Shown here piece by piece: positions 24,818-32,962 of a stretch of 64,000 bases of DNA. The stretch comes from an uncultured Oscillibacter sp. (GTDB lineage Bacteria > Bacillota > Clostridia > Oscillospirales > Oscillospiraceae), in contig NZ_CAJUBK010000003.1 of assembly GCF_910584465.1 (NCBI RefSeq), forward strand, positions 1-64,000, in the 5' to 3' direction. The first letter of the stretch is position 1, and every line of letters starts with the position of its first letter. The translations under genes were made by a program, and so were the position numbers. The notes below the pieces were generated by a model. That model was given only the letters and a program-made list of their open reading frames with translations, did no database searches and had not been told where the DNA came from.

Positions 24818-25867
24818 TCACTCCAGGATATAGACCATGCAGGCCCTGCGCCCGAAGTTGATGCACTCCTGATAGGTGTCGAAATAGAGGTCGATGCGGT
24901 TGCCCCGCACGCCGGTGTCCTCCGCCACGGCCTGGCCGTAGATGATGCCGCCATTGGCGACGATATAGAGCTTGGTGCCCAGGGGGATCACCCGGCGGTC
25001 CACCGCCACCACGCCCTCCCGGACGGGGGTGCCGCTGGCGGTGCGGGTGCCCACGCCGCCGTGCCCGGCGGTGTAGGCGGTGGCGGTCATGGAGATGGCC
25101 TTGGAGAAGCGCAGGGTCTCGCCGGTGGAGAGGGTCAGCGTGCCGCTCTCCTCCGCGGAGCCGGCGTCCCGGCTGACGGAGACGCTGGAAGCCTGGGCGG
25201 GCCGGGAGGCGGAGGGCTTGACGGGGACGTCGGCGGTGCCGTACTCGATGATCTCGTCCACAGGCTCGCTGTCCAGCACCTCCGCCAGCTGGCGGCTGAG
25301 CTCTCCGCCGTTGGACCAGACGACCTCGTAGACGCCGCCCTTCTCGCCGATGGAGCCCACCTGCACCACGTCCTCCTCGCCCTTGCGCATGGCGGGGTTC
25401 GCCCGGCGAATGGTCTGATAGGGCGTCTGCACGGCGTCCCGCTCGTAATAGACCAGGTCCGGGGCGAGGGTGATGTCGATGGAGCCCCTGGAGATCTGGA
25501 CCAGGACGCCCTCGAGGGGGCTGGGATCGATGCCCAGGCGGCGGAGGATGACGGTGATGGGCTCCAGCTTGGAGGTATCGGTGAAGGACTGGCCCTTGTA
25601 GTGGACGGTCAGCTCCTGCCGGGCGGCGGTGGCCAGGTCCCGGGTGCGTCCGTTCTGGACGATCTTCAGCGGATAGCCGATGAGGTCCGGCTCCGGGCCG
25701 GAGCCGTCGATGAGGATGGGATCGTCCTCCACCCGGGAGACGATGTAGGTGATGCCGCTCCAGGGGGAGGCTTCCTCCGCGGAAGCCCGGGGCAGCAGGG
25801 TGCACGCCAGCGCCGCCGCCAGCAGGAGGGCCGCGGCCCGCCGCATACGGGAGAGGGAGAGGTACAT
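24818..25867 (-). CDS. G5-domain and 3D-domain cell-wall protein (YabE/Rpf-like)
   Basis: 349 residues from the ATG at 25867; an upstream ATG at 25915 lacks a ribosome site. An N-terminal signal segment (R-R-A-A-A-L-L-L-A-A-A-L-A) is followed by a region like the DUF348/ubiquitin-like part of YabE. A G5 domain follows at about 125-195 (Y-Y-E-R-D-A-V-Q-T-P-Y-Q-T-I, then E-E-D-V-V-Q-V-G-S-I-G-E-K-G). The C-terminal 3D domain (about 255-349) has M-T-A-T-A-Y-T-A-G, then A-V-D-R-R-V-I-P-L-G-T-K-L-Y and A-E-D-T-G-V-R-G-N-R-I-D-L-Y-F-D-T. Its three aspartates are the conserved, MltA-like catalytic set. It probably trims peptidoglycan, as resuscitation-promoting-factor-like proteins do. It lacks the shared C-terminal domain. 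Confidence 0.87.
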   Translation of the reverse strand: MYLSLSRMRRAAALLLAAALACTLLPRASAEEASPWSGITYIVSRVEDDPILIDGSGPEPDLIGYPLKIVQNGRTRDLATAARQELTVHYKGQSFTDTSKLEPITVILRRLGIDPSPLEGVLVQISRGSIDITLAPDLVYYERDAVQTPYQTIRRANPAMRKGEEDVVQVGSIGEKGGVYEVVWSNGGELSRQLAEVLDSEPVDEIIEYGTADVPVKPSASRPAQASSVSVSRDAGSAEESGTLTLSTGETLRFSKAISMTATAYTAGHGGVGTRTASGTPVREGVVAVDRRVIPLGTKLYIVANGGIIYGQAVAEDTGVRGNRIDLYFDTYQECINFGRRACMVYILE

Positions 25868-25953
25868 GATGGACGCCTCGCTTTCAGACCCCGGCCTCAG
25901 CGGGGGTGGAAACAAAATGTTACTTTTTTAAAGACCGCCGGATAATGAAAACA

Positions 25954-25982
25954 AGTATACAATATCGTCCCACATTTGTCAA
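25954..25982 (-). promoter_or_regulatory. Near-consensus promoter of the 3D-domain gene
   Basis: TTGACA (25977-25982), 17-bp spacer, TATACT (25954-25959) on the minus strand. Predicted leader about 80 bases. Confidence 0.75.
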
Positions 25983-26089
25983 GTTTTTCCCGTCCGCGCG
26001 GGGGATAGATCCCCACTTTCTGCCTTTTTCGACAGGGCCCGCTGGAAAGATCTTCTTGTCAAGCAACGATCCGGAAACAAAATAAGCGG

Positions 26090-26118
26090 TTGAAATCCCC
26101 GGATACACGTGGTAAAAT
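26090..26118 (+). promoter_or_regulatory. Promoter of the gtrA-GT operon
   Basis: TTGAAA (26090-26095), 17-bp spacer, extended -10 TGGTAAAAT (TAAAAT at 26113-26118). It places transcription start near 26125 and so supports the ATG at 26162 over earlier in-frame starts. Confidence 0.65.
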
Positions 26119-26161
26119 GGCGGAGATCGGCAGGACCGGGACATGGGGGGACGCGGCGGTG

Positions 26162-26608
26162 ATGAAGAAGTATCTGGACGCATACCGGGAGCAGATCTCC
26201 TATCTTTTTTTCGGCGTTTTGACCATGCTCATCAACTATGGGCTGTTCTGGGCGCTGGACCGGCTCTTCCAGGGGCGCCGCGTGCTCCTGGCGAACCTGC
26301 TGACGTTCGCCGCCGCCACGGCCTTCGCCTATGTCACGAACAAATGGTTCGTGTTCCGGAGCAGGCAGTGGGGGCTGCGGTCCGTGGTGCCGGAGGCCGC
26401 GGCGTTCGTGGCCTCGCGGCTTTTTTCGTTCGCGGTGGAAGAGGCCGGGCTGTACGTCAGCGCCTATGTGCTCTCCCTGGGCCGGTACCGTTGGTGCGGG
26501 GTGGACGGCGTGATGCTGTCCAAGATCGCGCTCTCCCTGGCCGCCACGGTGCTGAATTATTTTTTCAGTAAGTTCTGGGTGTTCTCCGCCCGAAAAAGAA
26601 AGAAGTGA
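26162..26608 (+). CDS. GtrA-family membrane protein
   Basis: 148 residues, four membrane segments. Family landmarks are Y-L-F-F-G-V-L-T-M-L-I-N-Y near the N-terminus, F-A-Y-V-T-N-K-W-F-V-F in the middle and L-N-Y-F-F-S-K-F-W-V-F at the end. GtrA proteins are thought to help move or use polyprenyl-phosphate-linked sugars. It is the first gene of a tight four-gene operon (26162-28996) with a polyprenol-phosphate glycosyltransferase, a DUF2304 protein and a PMT-like membrane glycosyltransferase. That set is usual for adding sugars outside the membrane. The start is chosen from the promoter position; the ribosome site is weak. Confidence 0.85.
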   Translation: MKKYLDAYREQISYLFFGVLTMLINYGLFWALDRLFQGRRVLLANLLTFAAATAFAYVTNKWFVFRSRQWGLRSVVPEAAAFVASRLFSFAVEEAGLYVSAYVLSLGRYRWCGVDGVMLSKIALSLAATVLNYFFSKFWVFSARKRKK

Positions 26609-26614
26609 CCAGCG

Positions 26615-27334
26615 TTGCGCGTGTTATTGATCCTCCCCGCCTATAACGAGGAGGGCGCGATCGAAGGGACGGTAAAAAAGATCCTGGACGCTCCGCCGAT
26701 AGAGGGCCTGGAGGTGGACTACATCGTCATCAACGACGGCTCCACCGACGGGACGGAGCGCGTGTGCCGGCGGAGCGGCATCAAGTGCCTCTCCCTGGTG
26801 CGGAACCTGGGCATCGGGGGCGCGGTGCAGACCGGATACCTGTACGCGGCGAGGAACGGGTATGACATCGCCGTGCAGTTCGACGGGGACGGCCAGCATG
26901 ACATCCGGTCCCTGGGGGCCCTGGTCGCGCCGATCCTGGAGGGGCGCTGCGACTTCGTGGTGGGCTCCCGCTTTTTGGAGGGGTCCGGCGCCTTCCGCTC
27001 CACCCGGCTCCGCCGGGCGGGCATCCGGTATCTCTCCTGGGTGCTCTGCCTGGTCACGGGCCAGAAGGTGGCGGACGTGACCTCGGGCTATCGCGCGGCC
27101 GACCGGGCGGCCCTGCTGTACCTGGCGGAAAATTACCCGGTGGATTATCCGGAGCCGGAGTCGCTGGTCCACCTTTATAAACGGGGCCTGCGCGTCGGGG
27201 AGGTCCCGGTGAACATGTTCGAGCGCACCGCCGGCCGCTCGTCGATCCATGGCCTGCGGTCGGCGTACTACATGATCAAGATGACGCTGGCGATCTTGTT
27301 CGCCGCGGCGAAGAAGGAGGAGGGGCCGAGATGA
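26615..27334 (+). CDS. Family 2 glycosyltransferase, polyprenol-phosphate sugar synthase type
   Basis: 239 residues beginning at a TTG, six bases after the gtrA stop. GT-A fold marks: L-L-I-L-P-A-Y-N-E-E-G-A-I at the N-terminus, V-I-N-D-G-S-T-D-G-T (about 38-47), Q-F-D-G-D-G-Q-H-D (about 88-96) with the metal-binding D-x-D, and V-G-S-R-F-L-E-G-S-G. The layout matches DPM1-like enzymes that put a sugar from a nucleotide donor onto undecaprenyl phosphate. No C-terminal membrane segment is visible, so it is probably a peripheral membrane enzyme. The lipid-linked sugar would be handled by GtrA and used by the PMT-like protein. Confidence 0.87.
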   Translation: MRVLLILPAYNEEGAIEGTVKKILDAPPIEGLEVDYIVINDGSTDGTERVCRRSGIKCLSLVRNLGIGGAVQTGYLYAARNGYDIAVQFDGDGQHDIRSLGALVAPILEGRCDFVVGSRFLEGSGAFRSTRLRRAGIRYLSWVLCLVTGQKVADVTSGYRAADRAALLYLAENYPVDYPEPESLVHLYKRGLRVGEVPVNMFERTAGRSSIHGLRSAYYMIKMTLAILFAAAKKEEGPR

Positions 27335-27714
27335 CCGGGATGAGCACGCTTTTGCGGGCGGAGATGATCGCCGTCGCCCTGCTGGCGGTGTATATCATCG
27401 TGCACAACGTGAACCGGAAGAAGCTGCGCATCCAGTATTCCTTCGTCTGGCTGCTGATCGCGCTGTCCATGCTGGGGGCGGCGCTGTTCCCCGGGGCGGT
27501 GTCGTGGCTGTGCGGCGTGCTGGGCCTGGAGACGCCGTCGAACCTGATCTACCTGGTGGCCATCCTGGTGCTGATGCTGATCTCCTTTTTCCAGACGATG
27601 CTCCTCTCCAGGCAGGCCGACCAGATCAAGCGTCTGATCCAGATCGTCTCGATCGAGAAATTTATCGCGGAAGGGGAGGGCGCAGGCCATGAGGAAGAGG
27701 GGAGCGGGCATTGA
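27331..27714 (+). CDS. DUF2304 membrane protein
   Basis: 127 residues. Its ATG overlaps the stop of the glycosyltransferase by four bases (ATGA). Three membrane segments are followed by a charged helix (L-S-R-Q-A-D-Q-I-K-R-L-I-Q). R-R/K-K-L-R-I-Q-Y-S-F-V-W-L (about 31-42) is characteristic of DUF2304, which commonly sits between a GT2 gene and a GtrA or membrane glycosyltransferase gene. Its molecular role is unknown; association with the membrane glycosyltransferase is inferred from context. Confidence 0.82.
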   Translation: MTGMSTLLRAEMIAVALLAVYIIVHNVNRKKLRIQYSFVWLLIALSMLGAALFPGAVSWLCGVLGLETPSNLIYLVAILVLMLISFFQTMLLSRQADQIKRLIQIVSIEKFIAEGEGAGHEEEGSGH

Positions 27715-28996
27715 GGCGCCGGCCTCCGGGCACCTGGGCGCGCTGATCGTGCTGGCGCTTTTGCTGGCGGTGCATCTGGCGGCGCTTTGGTCCCTGGGGC
27801 CGGAGTATACCCTGAACAGCGACGACCTGTCCTATATCAAGAGCGGGATCCGCTTCGCCCAGACCGGCACGATCACGATGCACACGGAGTATCCCAGCGC
27901 CCAGATCATGCCCGGGATGACCGTGCTGATCGCGGCGGTGTACCGGCTCGTGGGGGACGGCGCGGCGCTTTGGATCGTGCTCAAGTGCCTGTGGGCCCTG
28001 ATGGGGGTGCTGACGGCCTGGTTCGTGTACCGCTGCGTCCGCGTCTTCGCGCCGGGCTGGTGCGGCGTGCTGGCGATGCTGCCGCTGTTCCGGGCGGACT
28101 TCCTATGGATGGACAGCCTGATCCTCACCGAGACCCCGTTCATGCTGGCGCTGACGGCCATGGTCTACTGCACGCTGATGATGTGGAAGAGGCCGGGCTG
28201 GCGCTATTTCTGGGGGGCGGCGGCGTGCTATATGGCCGCGCTCATGCTGAAGGCGAACATCGCGCTCTATCCGCTGTTCGCCCTGGCCTTCCTGCTGGCC
28301 CAGGGGTACGACCGCAGGCGGCTGTTCCGCCAGTGCGTGGTGCTGGCGTGCGTGGTGCTGTGCTTCGTCGTGCCCTGGAGCATCCGGAACTATGCGCAGT
28401 TCCATGCCTTCATCCCGCTGACCTACGGCGCGGGGAACCCCACGCTGCTGGGGACCTATCAGGGGGTGGGGTACCCCTCGGACGAGGAGCTGGACTACGA
28501 GACCAACGTGGACCGGGTCGTCGAAGAGCGCTGTGCCCGGTACTATGGCGCGGACGGCGAGGTGGAGCCCCGCTTCCAGAAATACGTGTCGTTGGAGCGG
28601 GACGGGGTGAAGGCCGCCTACCGCCAGAGGGCCTGGGCGGAGAAGGACCTGCCGGGGATGCTGTATTCCTATCTGGTCCTCAAGCCCAAGATGATGATCT
28701 TCAGCAGCTTCTATTGGGAGCGGGTGTTCGATATCAGCGGGCGGTGGATGTTCCTCCTGCAAAAGATCGACGCGGTGCTCTGCGTCCTGGCGGCGGCGCT
28801 GTCGCTTTGCAGGAAGCGGTGGAGGAAGCCGGTGCTGTTCCTGTCGGCCCTCTACCTGGGCAACCTTTATATCTACGCCATGACCTTCGCCTTCGACCGC
28901 TACAACGCCTCGCTGATGAGCCTGCGCTTCATCCTGATCGGGATCGGGCTGGGGCTTGCGGCGGAGCTCTTCAGGGAGCGTATCGCGGCGGAGTGA
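27689..28996 (+). CDS. PMT/ArnT-like membrane glycosyltransferase
   Basis: 435 residues, about ten membrane segments. It starts 26 bases inside the DUF2304 gene. The first extracytoplasmic loop contains N-S-D-D-L-S-Y-I-K-S-G (about 43-53), matching the acidic loop motif that binds the acceptor in GT39/GT83-type transferases. L-T-E-T-P-F-M-L-A-L (about 149-158) is the usual second-loop pattern. The enzyme would use an undecaprenyl-phosphate sugar made by the upstream GT2 enzyme to decorate a protein or glycan outside the membrane. The acceptor is unknown; the many secreted proteins encoded nearby are one possibility. Confidence 0.8.
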   Translation: MRKRGAGIEAPASGHLGALIVLALLLAVHLAALWSLGPEYTLNSDDLSYIKSGIRFAQTGTITMHTEYPSAQIMPGMTVLIAAVYRLVGDGAALWIVLKCLWALMGVLTAWFVYRCVRVFAPGWCGVLAMLPLFRADFLWMDSLILTETPFMLALTAMVYCTLMMWKRPGWRYFWGAAACYMAALMLKANIALYPLFALAFLLAQGYDRRRLFRQCVVLACVVLCFVVPWSIRNYAQFHAFIPLTYGAGNPTLLGTYQGVGYPSDEELDYETNVDRVVEERCARYYGADGEVEPRFQKYVSLERDGVKAAYRQRAWAEKDLPGMLYSYLVLKPKMMIFSSFYWERVFDISGRWMFLLQKIDAVLCVLAAALSLCRKRWRKPVLFLSALYLGNLYIYAMTFAFDRYNASLMSLRFILIGIGLGLAAELFRERIAAE

Positions 28997-29019
28997 TCCG
29001 GGCGGTGGGGGCACGGCAA

Positions 29020-29059
29020 ATGACAAAGATCCTTGGCCCCTTATGATATCATGATATCA
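29020..29059 (+). promoter_or_regulatory. Promoter with palindromic operator (copy 2)
   Basis: ATGACA (29020-29025), 16-bp spacer, TATGAT (29042-29047). The -10 overlaps the perfect palindrome TGATATCATGATATCA (29044-29059). The arrangement matches that at 11566-11584, suggesting one regulator for both genes. Confidence 0.45.
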
Positions 29060-29128
29060 CGGGACTGGCGGACGGCAGACCGAGCCTGCCAGACGGACAT
29101 AGGGATGAGAGGGAAGGAAGATGTGCGC

Positions 29129-30433
29129 ATGAAAAAGAGGCTGATATTTTTGACGATGGCCCTTGTCCTCTGCCTGGGGCTGTCTATTTCCGCGCAAGCG
29201 GCGGAGGAAACGTCCGGAAGCTTCGGCAAAGATGTGGTTTGGAGTTTTGACACAGCCACAGGGAAGCTTGTTATCAGCGGCACGAGTGTGATGGACGGAT
29301 GGAACTTTGCTCGAGATAATCCTTGGGAGCATCTTAAGGACCGCATAACAGAGGTCGTGATCGAAGAGGGGATAACAAGCGTCGGATATAATGCGTTTGA
29401 GGGTTGTGGGGATCTTACTGCTGTCACGATCCCAGACAGTGTCAAGGTGATAAATGAGTATGCCTTTGCGAGGTGCACAAATTTGCAAGCTGTTACAATC
29501 CCAAATGGAGTCGAAACGATAGGCAAATATGCTTTTGCGAGATGCGTGAATTTGCAGACGATCGATATCCCATCTAGTGTGACGTCTATAGAGGTTTCCG
29601 CCTTCATCGGCTGTTCTTCTTTGGTGAGTATCTTGCCTTCAGCTGAGAACACCGTTTATGCTGCTTATGGGGATGGAGCTTTATACTCAAAAGATTTGCA
29701 GGTTTTTTTGCGTGTACCTGACGGCTTGACAGGAACTTTTACCGTTCCGCACGGTGTACAGGAGATTGGAAATAATGCGTTTTGCAACAACCAAAATTTG
29801 TCGGCTGTGATACTTCCGGAGAGCATTACGAAAATTGGGACGGGCGCATTTACAGGAAGCGAAATAAGCTCTGTCAATATCCCGAAAAATGTGACGGAGA
29901 TCGGTCACTCTGCGTTCATGTACTGTGACCAATTGAAAAGGATATGCATCCCTGCGAGTGTCACTCATATAGAGGATTCCGCGTTCTATTCCTCTTCTAT
30001 CAATCAGAAAAGGGAGATCTGTTTTTTCGGCAATGCGCCGGCCTTTGGAAAGACCTGCTTCAATAACTCGACTTTTACCGCTTACTATCCGGCAAATGAC
30101 CCGAGTTGGTCAGATGATGTGATGCTTGACTATGGAGGAAAGGTCACATGGATCCCGTGGGGACCCAATACGGGAGAAGTGCTGACTACCTGGACCGCTA
30201 AGGATGGAGAAACATCCGTATCTATCTTCGACCCGGAAGGGTCGCTCAAACATGAGGCGGTGGCGGTGGTCTTCGCTGCCGTCTATGGCGGTGAGCGGGC
30301 GATAGAGATTGTCCCCGGCGTGCTAAGTGGAGAGGCCGCTGCGTTCAATAAAGAATTAGGGGTGGGATCGAAAATTTTCTTCCTCAGACCAGAAAGCCTG
30401 AGACCTGTTTGCCGGGCGGCTGTTTTAATATAG
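29129..30433 (+). CDS. Secreted BspA-type LRR protein with the shared C-terminal domain, atypical composition
   Basis: 434 residues from the ATG at 29129 (GGAAGGAAG site). Signal peptide about 1-23. LRR_5 repeats span about 70-300: A-F-E-G-C-G-D-L-T-A-V-T-I-P-D-S-V, A-F-A-R-C-T-N-L-Q-A-V-T-I-P and similar. The shared C-terminal domain follows (V-V-F-A-A-V-Y-G-G-E-R and K-I-F-F-L-R-P-E-S-L-R-P-V-C; the usual D is R here). The stretch 29280-30130 is much AT-richer than the rest of the window and uses rarer codons (ATA, TTA, AGA), while signal peptide and C-terminal domain look native. This suggests that the LRR module was imported. Confidence 0.83.
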   Translation: MKKRLIFLTMALVLCLGLSISAQAAEETSGSFGKDVVWSFDTATGKLVISGTSVMDGWNFARDNPWEHLKDRITEVVIEEGITSVGYNAFEGCGDLTAVTIPDSVKVINEYAFARCTNLQAVTIPNGVETIGKYAFARCVNLQTIDIPSSVTSIEVSAFIGCSSLVSILPSAENTVYAAYGDGALYSKDLQVFLRVPDGLTGTFTVPHGVQEIGNNAFCNNQNLSAVILPESITKIGTGAFTGSEISSVNIPKNVTEIGHSAFMYCDQLKRICIPASVTHIEDSAFYSSSINQKREICFFGNAPAFGKTCFNNSTFTAYYPANDPSWSDDVMLDYGGKVTWIPWGPNTGEVLTTWTAKDGETSVSIFDPEGSLKHEAVAVVFAAVYGGERAIEIVPGVLSGEAAAFNKELGVGSKIFFLRPESLRPVCRAAVLI

Positions 30434-30591
30434 CGGACATTTTTCCTGCGGACCTATTTTGCAAAAGATCCCTATAGCGAGGCCCCCGGCATACGCTGGG
30501 GGCCCGTCCGTCTTTTATCCGCGCCTGAACGCGCCCGGCCCCGCCGGGCCGCCCCGCTCCCGGTCCCGGGCCGCCCCGGCCCAGGAGATCC
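30434..30591. terminator. Intergenic region with terminator hairpin
   Basis: GGCCCCC (30481-30487) pairs with GGGGGCC (30498-30504), followed by GTCCGTCTTTTA, so it probably ends the LRR gene. Nothing else is seen before the next promoter at 30592. Confidence 0.55.
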
Positions 30592-30705
30592 TTGCAATTC
30601 CAGGACATCCATGGTATAGTCGGTACAAACGAGGGGGCCCCGCGCTCCCCGCGATCGAAAACGGAGGCCGCATATGCGGCCTCAGCACTGCGATGCAGTG
30701 CTGAG
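30592..30705 (+). promoter_or_regulatory. Promoter and structured leader of the next LRR gene
   Basis: TTGCAA (30592-30597), 17-bp spacer, extended -10 TGGTATAGT (TATAGT at 30615-30620). The 150-base leader contains a perfect 20-bp palindrome (30664-30683, GGCCGCATATGCGGCC core). It overlaps a hairpin CTCAGCACTGC / GCAGTGCTGAG (30681-30705). The two structures share bases and are mutually exclusive. Confidence 0.5.
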
Positions 30706-30776
30706 GATAAAGGAGCCTGTCGGACCCGTCCCCGGCCGGGACGGCCGCGGGGCGGGATGAGGATGGAAGGAGCGGG

Positions 30777-32840
30777 ATGATGATGCTGAAAAGATGCTTG
30801 CTGGCGGCGGGCCTGTGCCTGTGCCTGGCCCTGGGGCTCCGGGTCCCGGCGGAGGCGGCGGAGACCGCGGCCTCCGGCACGTGCGGGGCGGAGGGGGCCA
30901 ACGTCACCTGGGTCCTGGACACGGAGGGGACGCTGACCCTCAGCGGGACAGGGAAGATGGCGGACTACGTGTCCACATCCGGAGGCGGACCGCCGTGGGA
31001 TGATCGAAAGTCCAGCGTCAAGAAGATCGTGATCGGCGAGGGCGTCACTGGGGTGGGGAGCTGGGCGTTCATGTCCTGCACTGCCCTGACGGAGCTGACG
31101 ATCCCCCAGGGCGTCACCAGTATCGGGGAGGCCGCGTTTTATGGCTGCACGGCCCTGACGAAGGTCACGATCCCCGGCAGTGTGACCAGTATGGGGAATT
31201 CTGTCTTCGGCAGCTGTGGAGGGCTGAGGACCGCGGGTCCCGCGGGCGGGGGATATGGCATCGAGTTCGGCTGGAAGGAGGCCATCCCGGCGAACGCGTT
31301 CACGGACTGCGCCAGCCTGACGGAGGTGACGATCCCTGAGGGCGTCACCGGCATCGGGGAGAACGCGTTCATGTTTTGCAATACCCTGACGAAGGTGGCG
31401 ATCCCCCAGAGCGTCGCCGGCATTGGGTCTCAAGCGTTCATGTCCTGCACCGGCCTGACGGAGCTGGTGATCCCCCAGGGCGTCACCGGCATCGGGGAGA
31501 GCGCGTTCCGGTCCTGCACGGCCCTGGAGAAGGTGACGATCCCCGGCAGTGTGACCAGTATGGGGGATAATGCCTTCGGCGGCTGTGAAAAGCTGAAGAC
31601 TGCGGGCCCCGCAGGCGGGGGATCTGGATACGACATCGAGTTCGGCTGGACGGAGGCCGTCCCGGCGTATGCGTTCGCGAACTGCGCCAGCCTGACGGAG
31701 GTGACGATCCCTGAGGGCATCACCGGCATCGGGGAGTACGCGTTCGCGAGCTGCGCCAGCCTGACGAAGGCGGCGATCCCCCAGGGCGTCGCCAGCATCG
31801 GGGGGAGCGCGTTCAGCGACTGCACCGCGCTGACGAAGGTGACGATCCCCGCCAGCGTGACCAGCGTGGGGGATACGGTCTTCCAAAACTGTGGAGGGCT
31901 GAAGACCGCGGGCCCCGCGGGCGGGGGATACAACATCGAGTTCGGCTGGACGGAGGCCATCCCGGCGGGGGCGTTCATGAACTGCTATAGCCTGACGGCG
32001 GTGACGATCCCCCAGGGCGTCACCAGCATCGGAGACAGGGCGTTCCAAAACTGCAGCCTGACCGGCGTGACGATCCCCGCCGGCGTCACCGCCATCGGGG
32101 CGAGTACGTTTTCTGGCTGCTCCTCCCTGAAAGAGATCGCGATCCCCGAGGGCGTGACCGGCATAGGGGACAACGCATTTAACTTTTGCATGTCCCTGAC
32201 GGAGGCGGTGATCCCCGCCAGCGTCACCAGGATAGGGGAAGCCGCGTTCGATTTGTGCGGGCTGGAGCGGATCTCCTTCGGCGGCGGCCGGCGGCAGTGG
32301 GGAGCGCTGGCGGCCGCCCAGGATATCGGCGTGGAAGAGGACGTGGACATCACTTATGGCGTGGAGAGCTATACCGTCTCCTACGTCCCCGACGGCGGGA
32401 CCGGGGAGAAGGCCCCCGAGCTGTTCGACCGCGGCGACCTCCTGACCCTCCCCGGGGCGGACGCCTTCGCGGCCCCGGTGGGGAGGAGCTTCAAAGCCTG
32501 GCGGGTGGACGGTGTGGAGCGCGCCCCCGGCGAAACGCAGACCGTCACCAAGGACATGACCGTGACGGCGGTCTGGAGGACCTCCGGCCCCGTGACCGCG
32601 GCGCTGTCCGCGGACGGGCGGCAGGCGGAGCTCACCGCCCCGGCGGACGTGCTCCGGGCCGGAGCGGAGGTGTTCGCCGCCCGCTACAGCGACGGGCGGC
32701 TGGCGGAGTGCGTCACGGTGTCCCTCCCCGCTGGGGGGGAGACCGCGGCCTTCCCCAAGCGGCTGGACAAGGGCTGGAGGCTCTTCCTCCTGTCCCCCGG
32801 GACGAAGGTGCCCCTGTGCGGCGAAGTGAGATGGGCATGA
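30777..32840 (+). CDS. Secreted BspA-type LRR protein with large internal repeats and the shared C-terminal domain
   Basis: 687 residues (start ATG at 30777 or 30780; AAGGAG site). Signal peptide about 1-28. About fifteen LRR_5 units (I-P-x-G-V-T-x-I-G-x-x-A-F-x-x-C) run from about 85 to 500. They are interrupted three times by an insert T-A-G-P-A-G-G-G-x-x-I-E-F-G-W. An InlB-like segment (about 525-600) and the shared C-terminal domain end the protein (V-F-A-A-R-Y-S-D-G-R-L-A and W-R-L-F-L-L-S-P-G-T-K-V-P-L-C). BspA-like proteins bind host or bacterial surfaces; the partner here is unknown. Confidence 0.87.
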   Translation: MMMLKRCLLAAGLCLCLALGLRVPAEAAETAASGTCGAEGANVTWVLDTEGTLTLSGTGKMADYVSTSGGGPPWDDRKSSVKKIVIGEGVTGVGSWAFMSCTALTELTIPQGVTSIGEAAFYGCTALTKVTIPGSVTSMGNSVFGSCGGLRTAGPAGGGYGIEFGWKEAIPANAFTDCASLTEVTIPEGVTGIGENAFMFCNTLTKVAIPQSVAGIGSQAFMSCTGLTELVIPQGVTGIGESAFRSCTALEKVTIPGSVTSMGDNAFGGCEKLKTAGPAGGGSGYDIEFGWTEAVPAYAFANCASLTEVTIPEGITGIGEYAFASCASLTKAAIPQGVASIGGSAFSDCTALTKVTIPASVTSVGDTVFQNCGGLKTAGPAGGGYNIEFGWTEAIPAGAFMNCYSLTAVTIPQGVTSIGDRAFQNCSLTGVTIPAGVTAIGASTFSGCSSLKEIAIPEGVTGIGDNAFNFCMSLTEAVIPASVTRIGEAAFDLCGLERISFGGGRRQWGALAAAQDIGVEEDVDITYGVESYTVSYVPDGGTGEKAPELFDRGDLLTLPGADAFAAPVGRSFKAWRVDGVERAPGETQTVTKDMTVTAVWRTSGPVTAALSADGRQAELTAPADVLRAGAEVFAARYSDGRLAECVTVSLPAGGETAAFPKRLDKGWRLFLLSPGTKVPLCGEVRWA
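31047..32230 (+). repeat. Long DNA repeats inside the LRR gene
   Basis: The segment coding T-A-G-P-A-G-G-G recurs near 31228, 31597 and 31903, i.e. units of about 369 and 306 bp, with near-identical DNA over long stretches. Slippage or recombination between units would change the repeat number in frame. Confidence 0.7.
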
Positions 32841-32854
32841 CCCGATAAACGAAG

Positions 32855-32890
32855 CAGGCCCCGGCGCGGAACCTTCCGCGCCGGGGCCTG
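32855..32890. terminator. Bidirectional terminator
   Basis: Perfect 17-bp stem (32855-32871 with 32874-32890) with a 2-base loop, between the LRR gene and the convergent parB gene. Confidence 0.75.
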
Positions 32891-32962
32891 TTCCCATCCG
32901 TCCGTCACCGGCCGGGGACGGTGGGACCGGGCGGAGCGGGTCCTCCCGCCCCGCCCGGGGGC

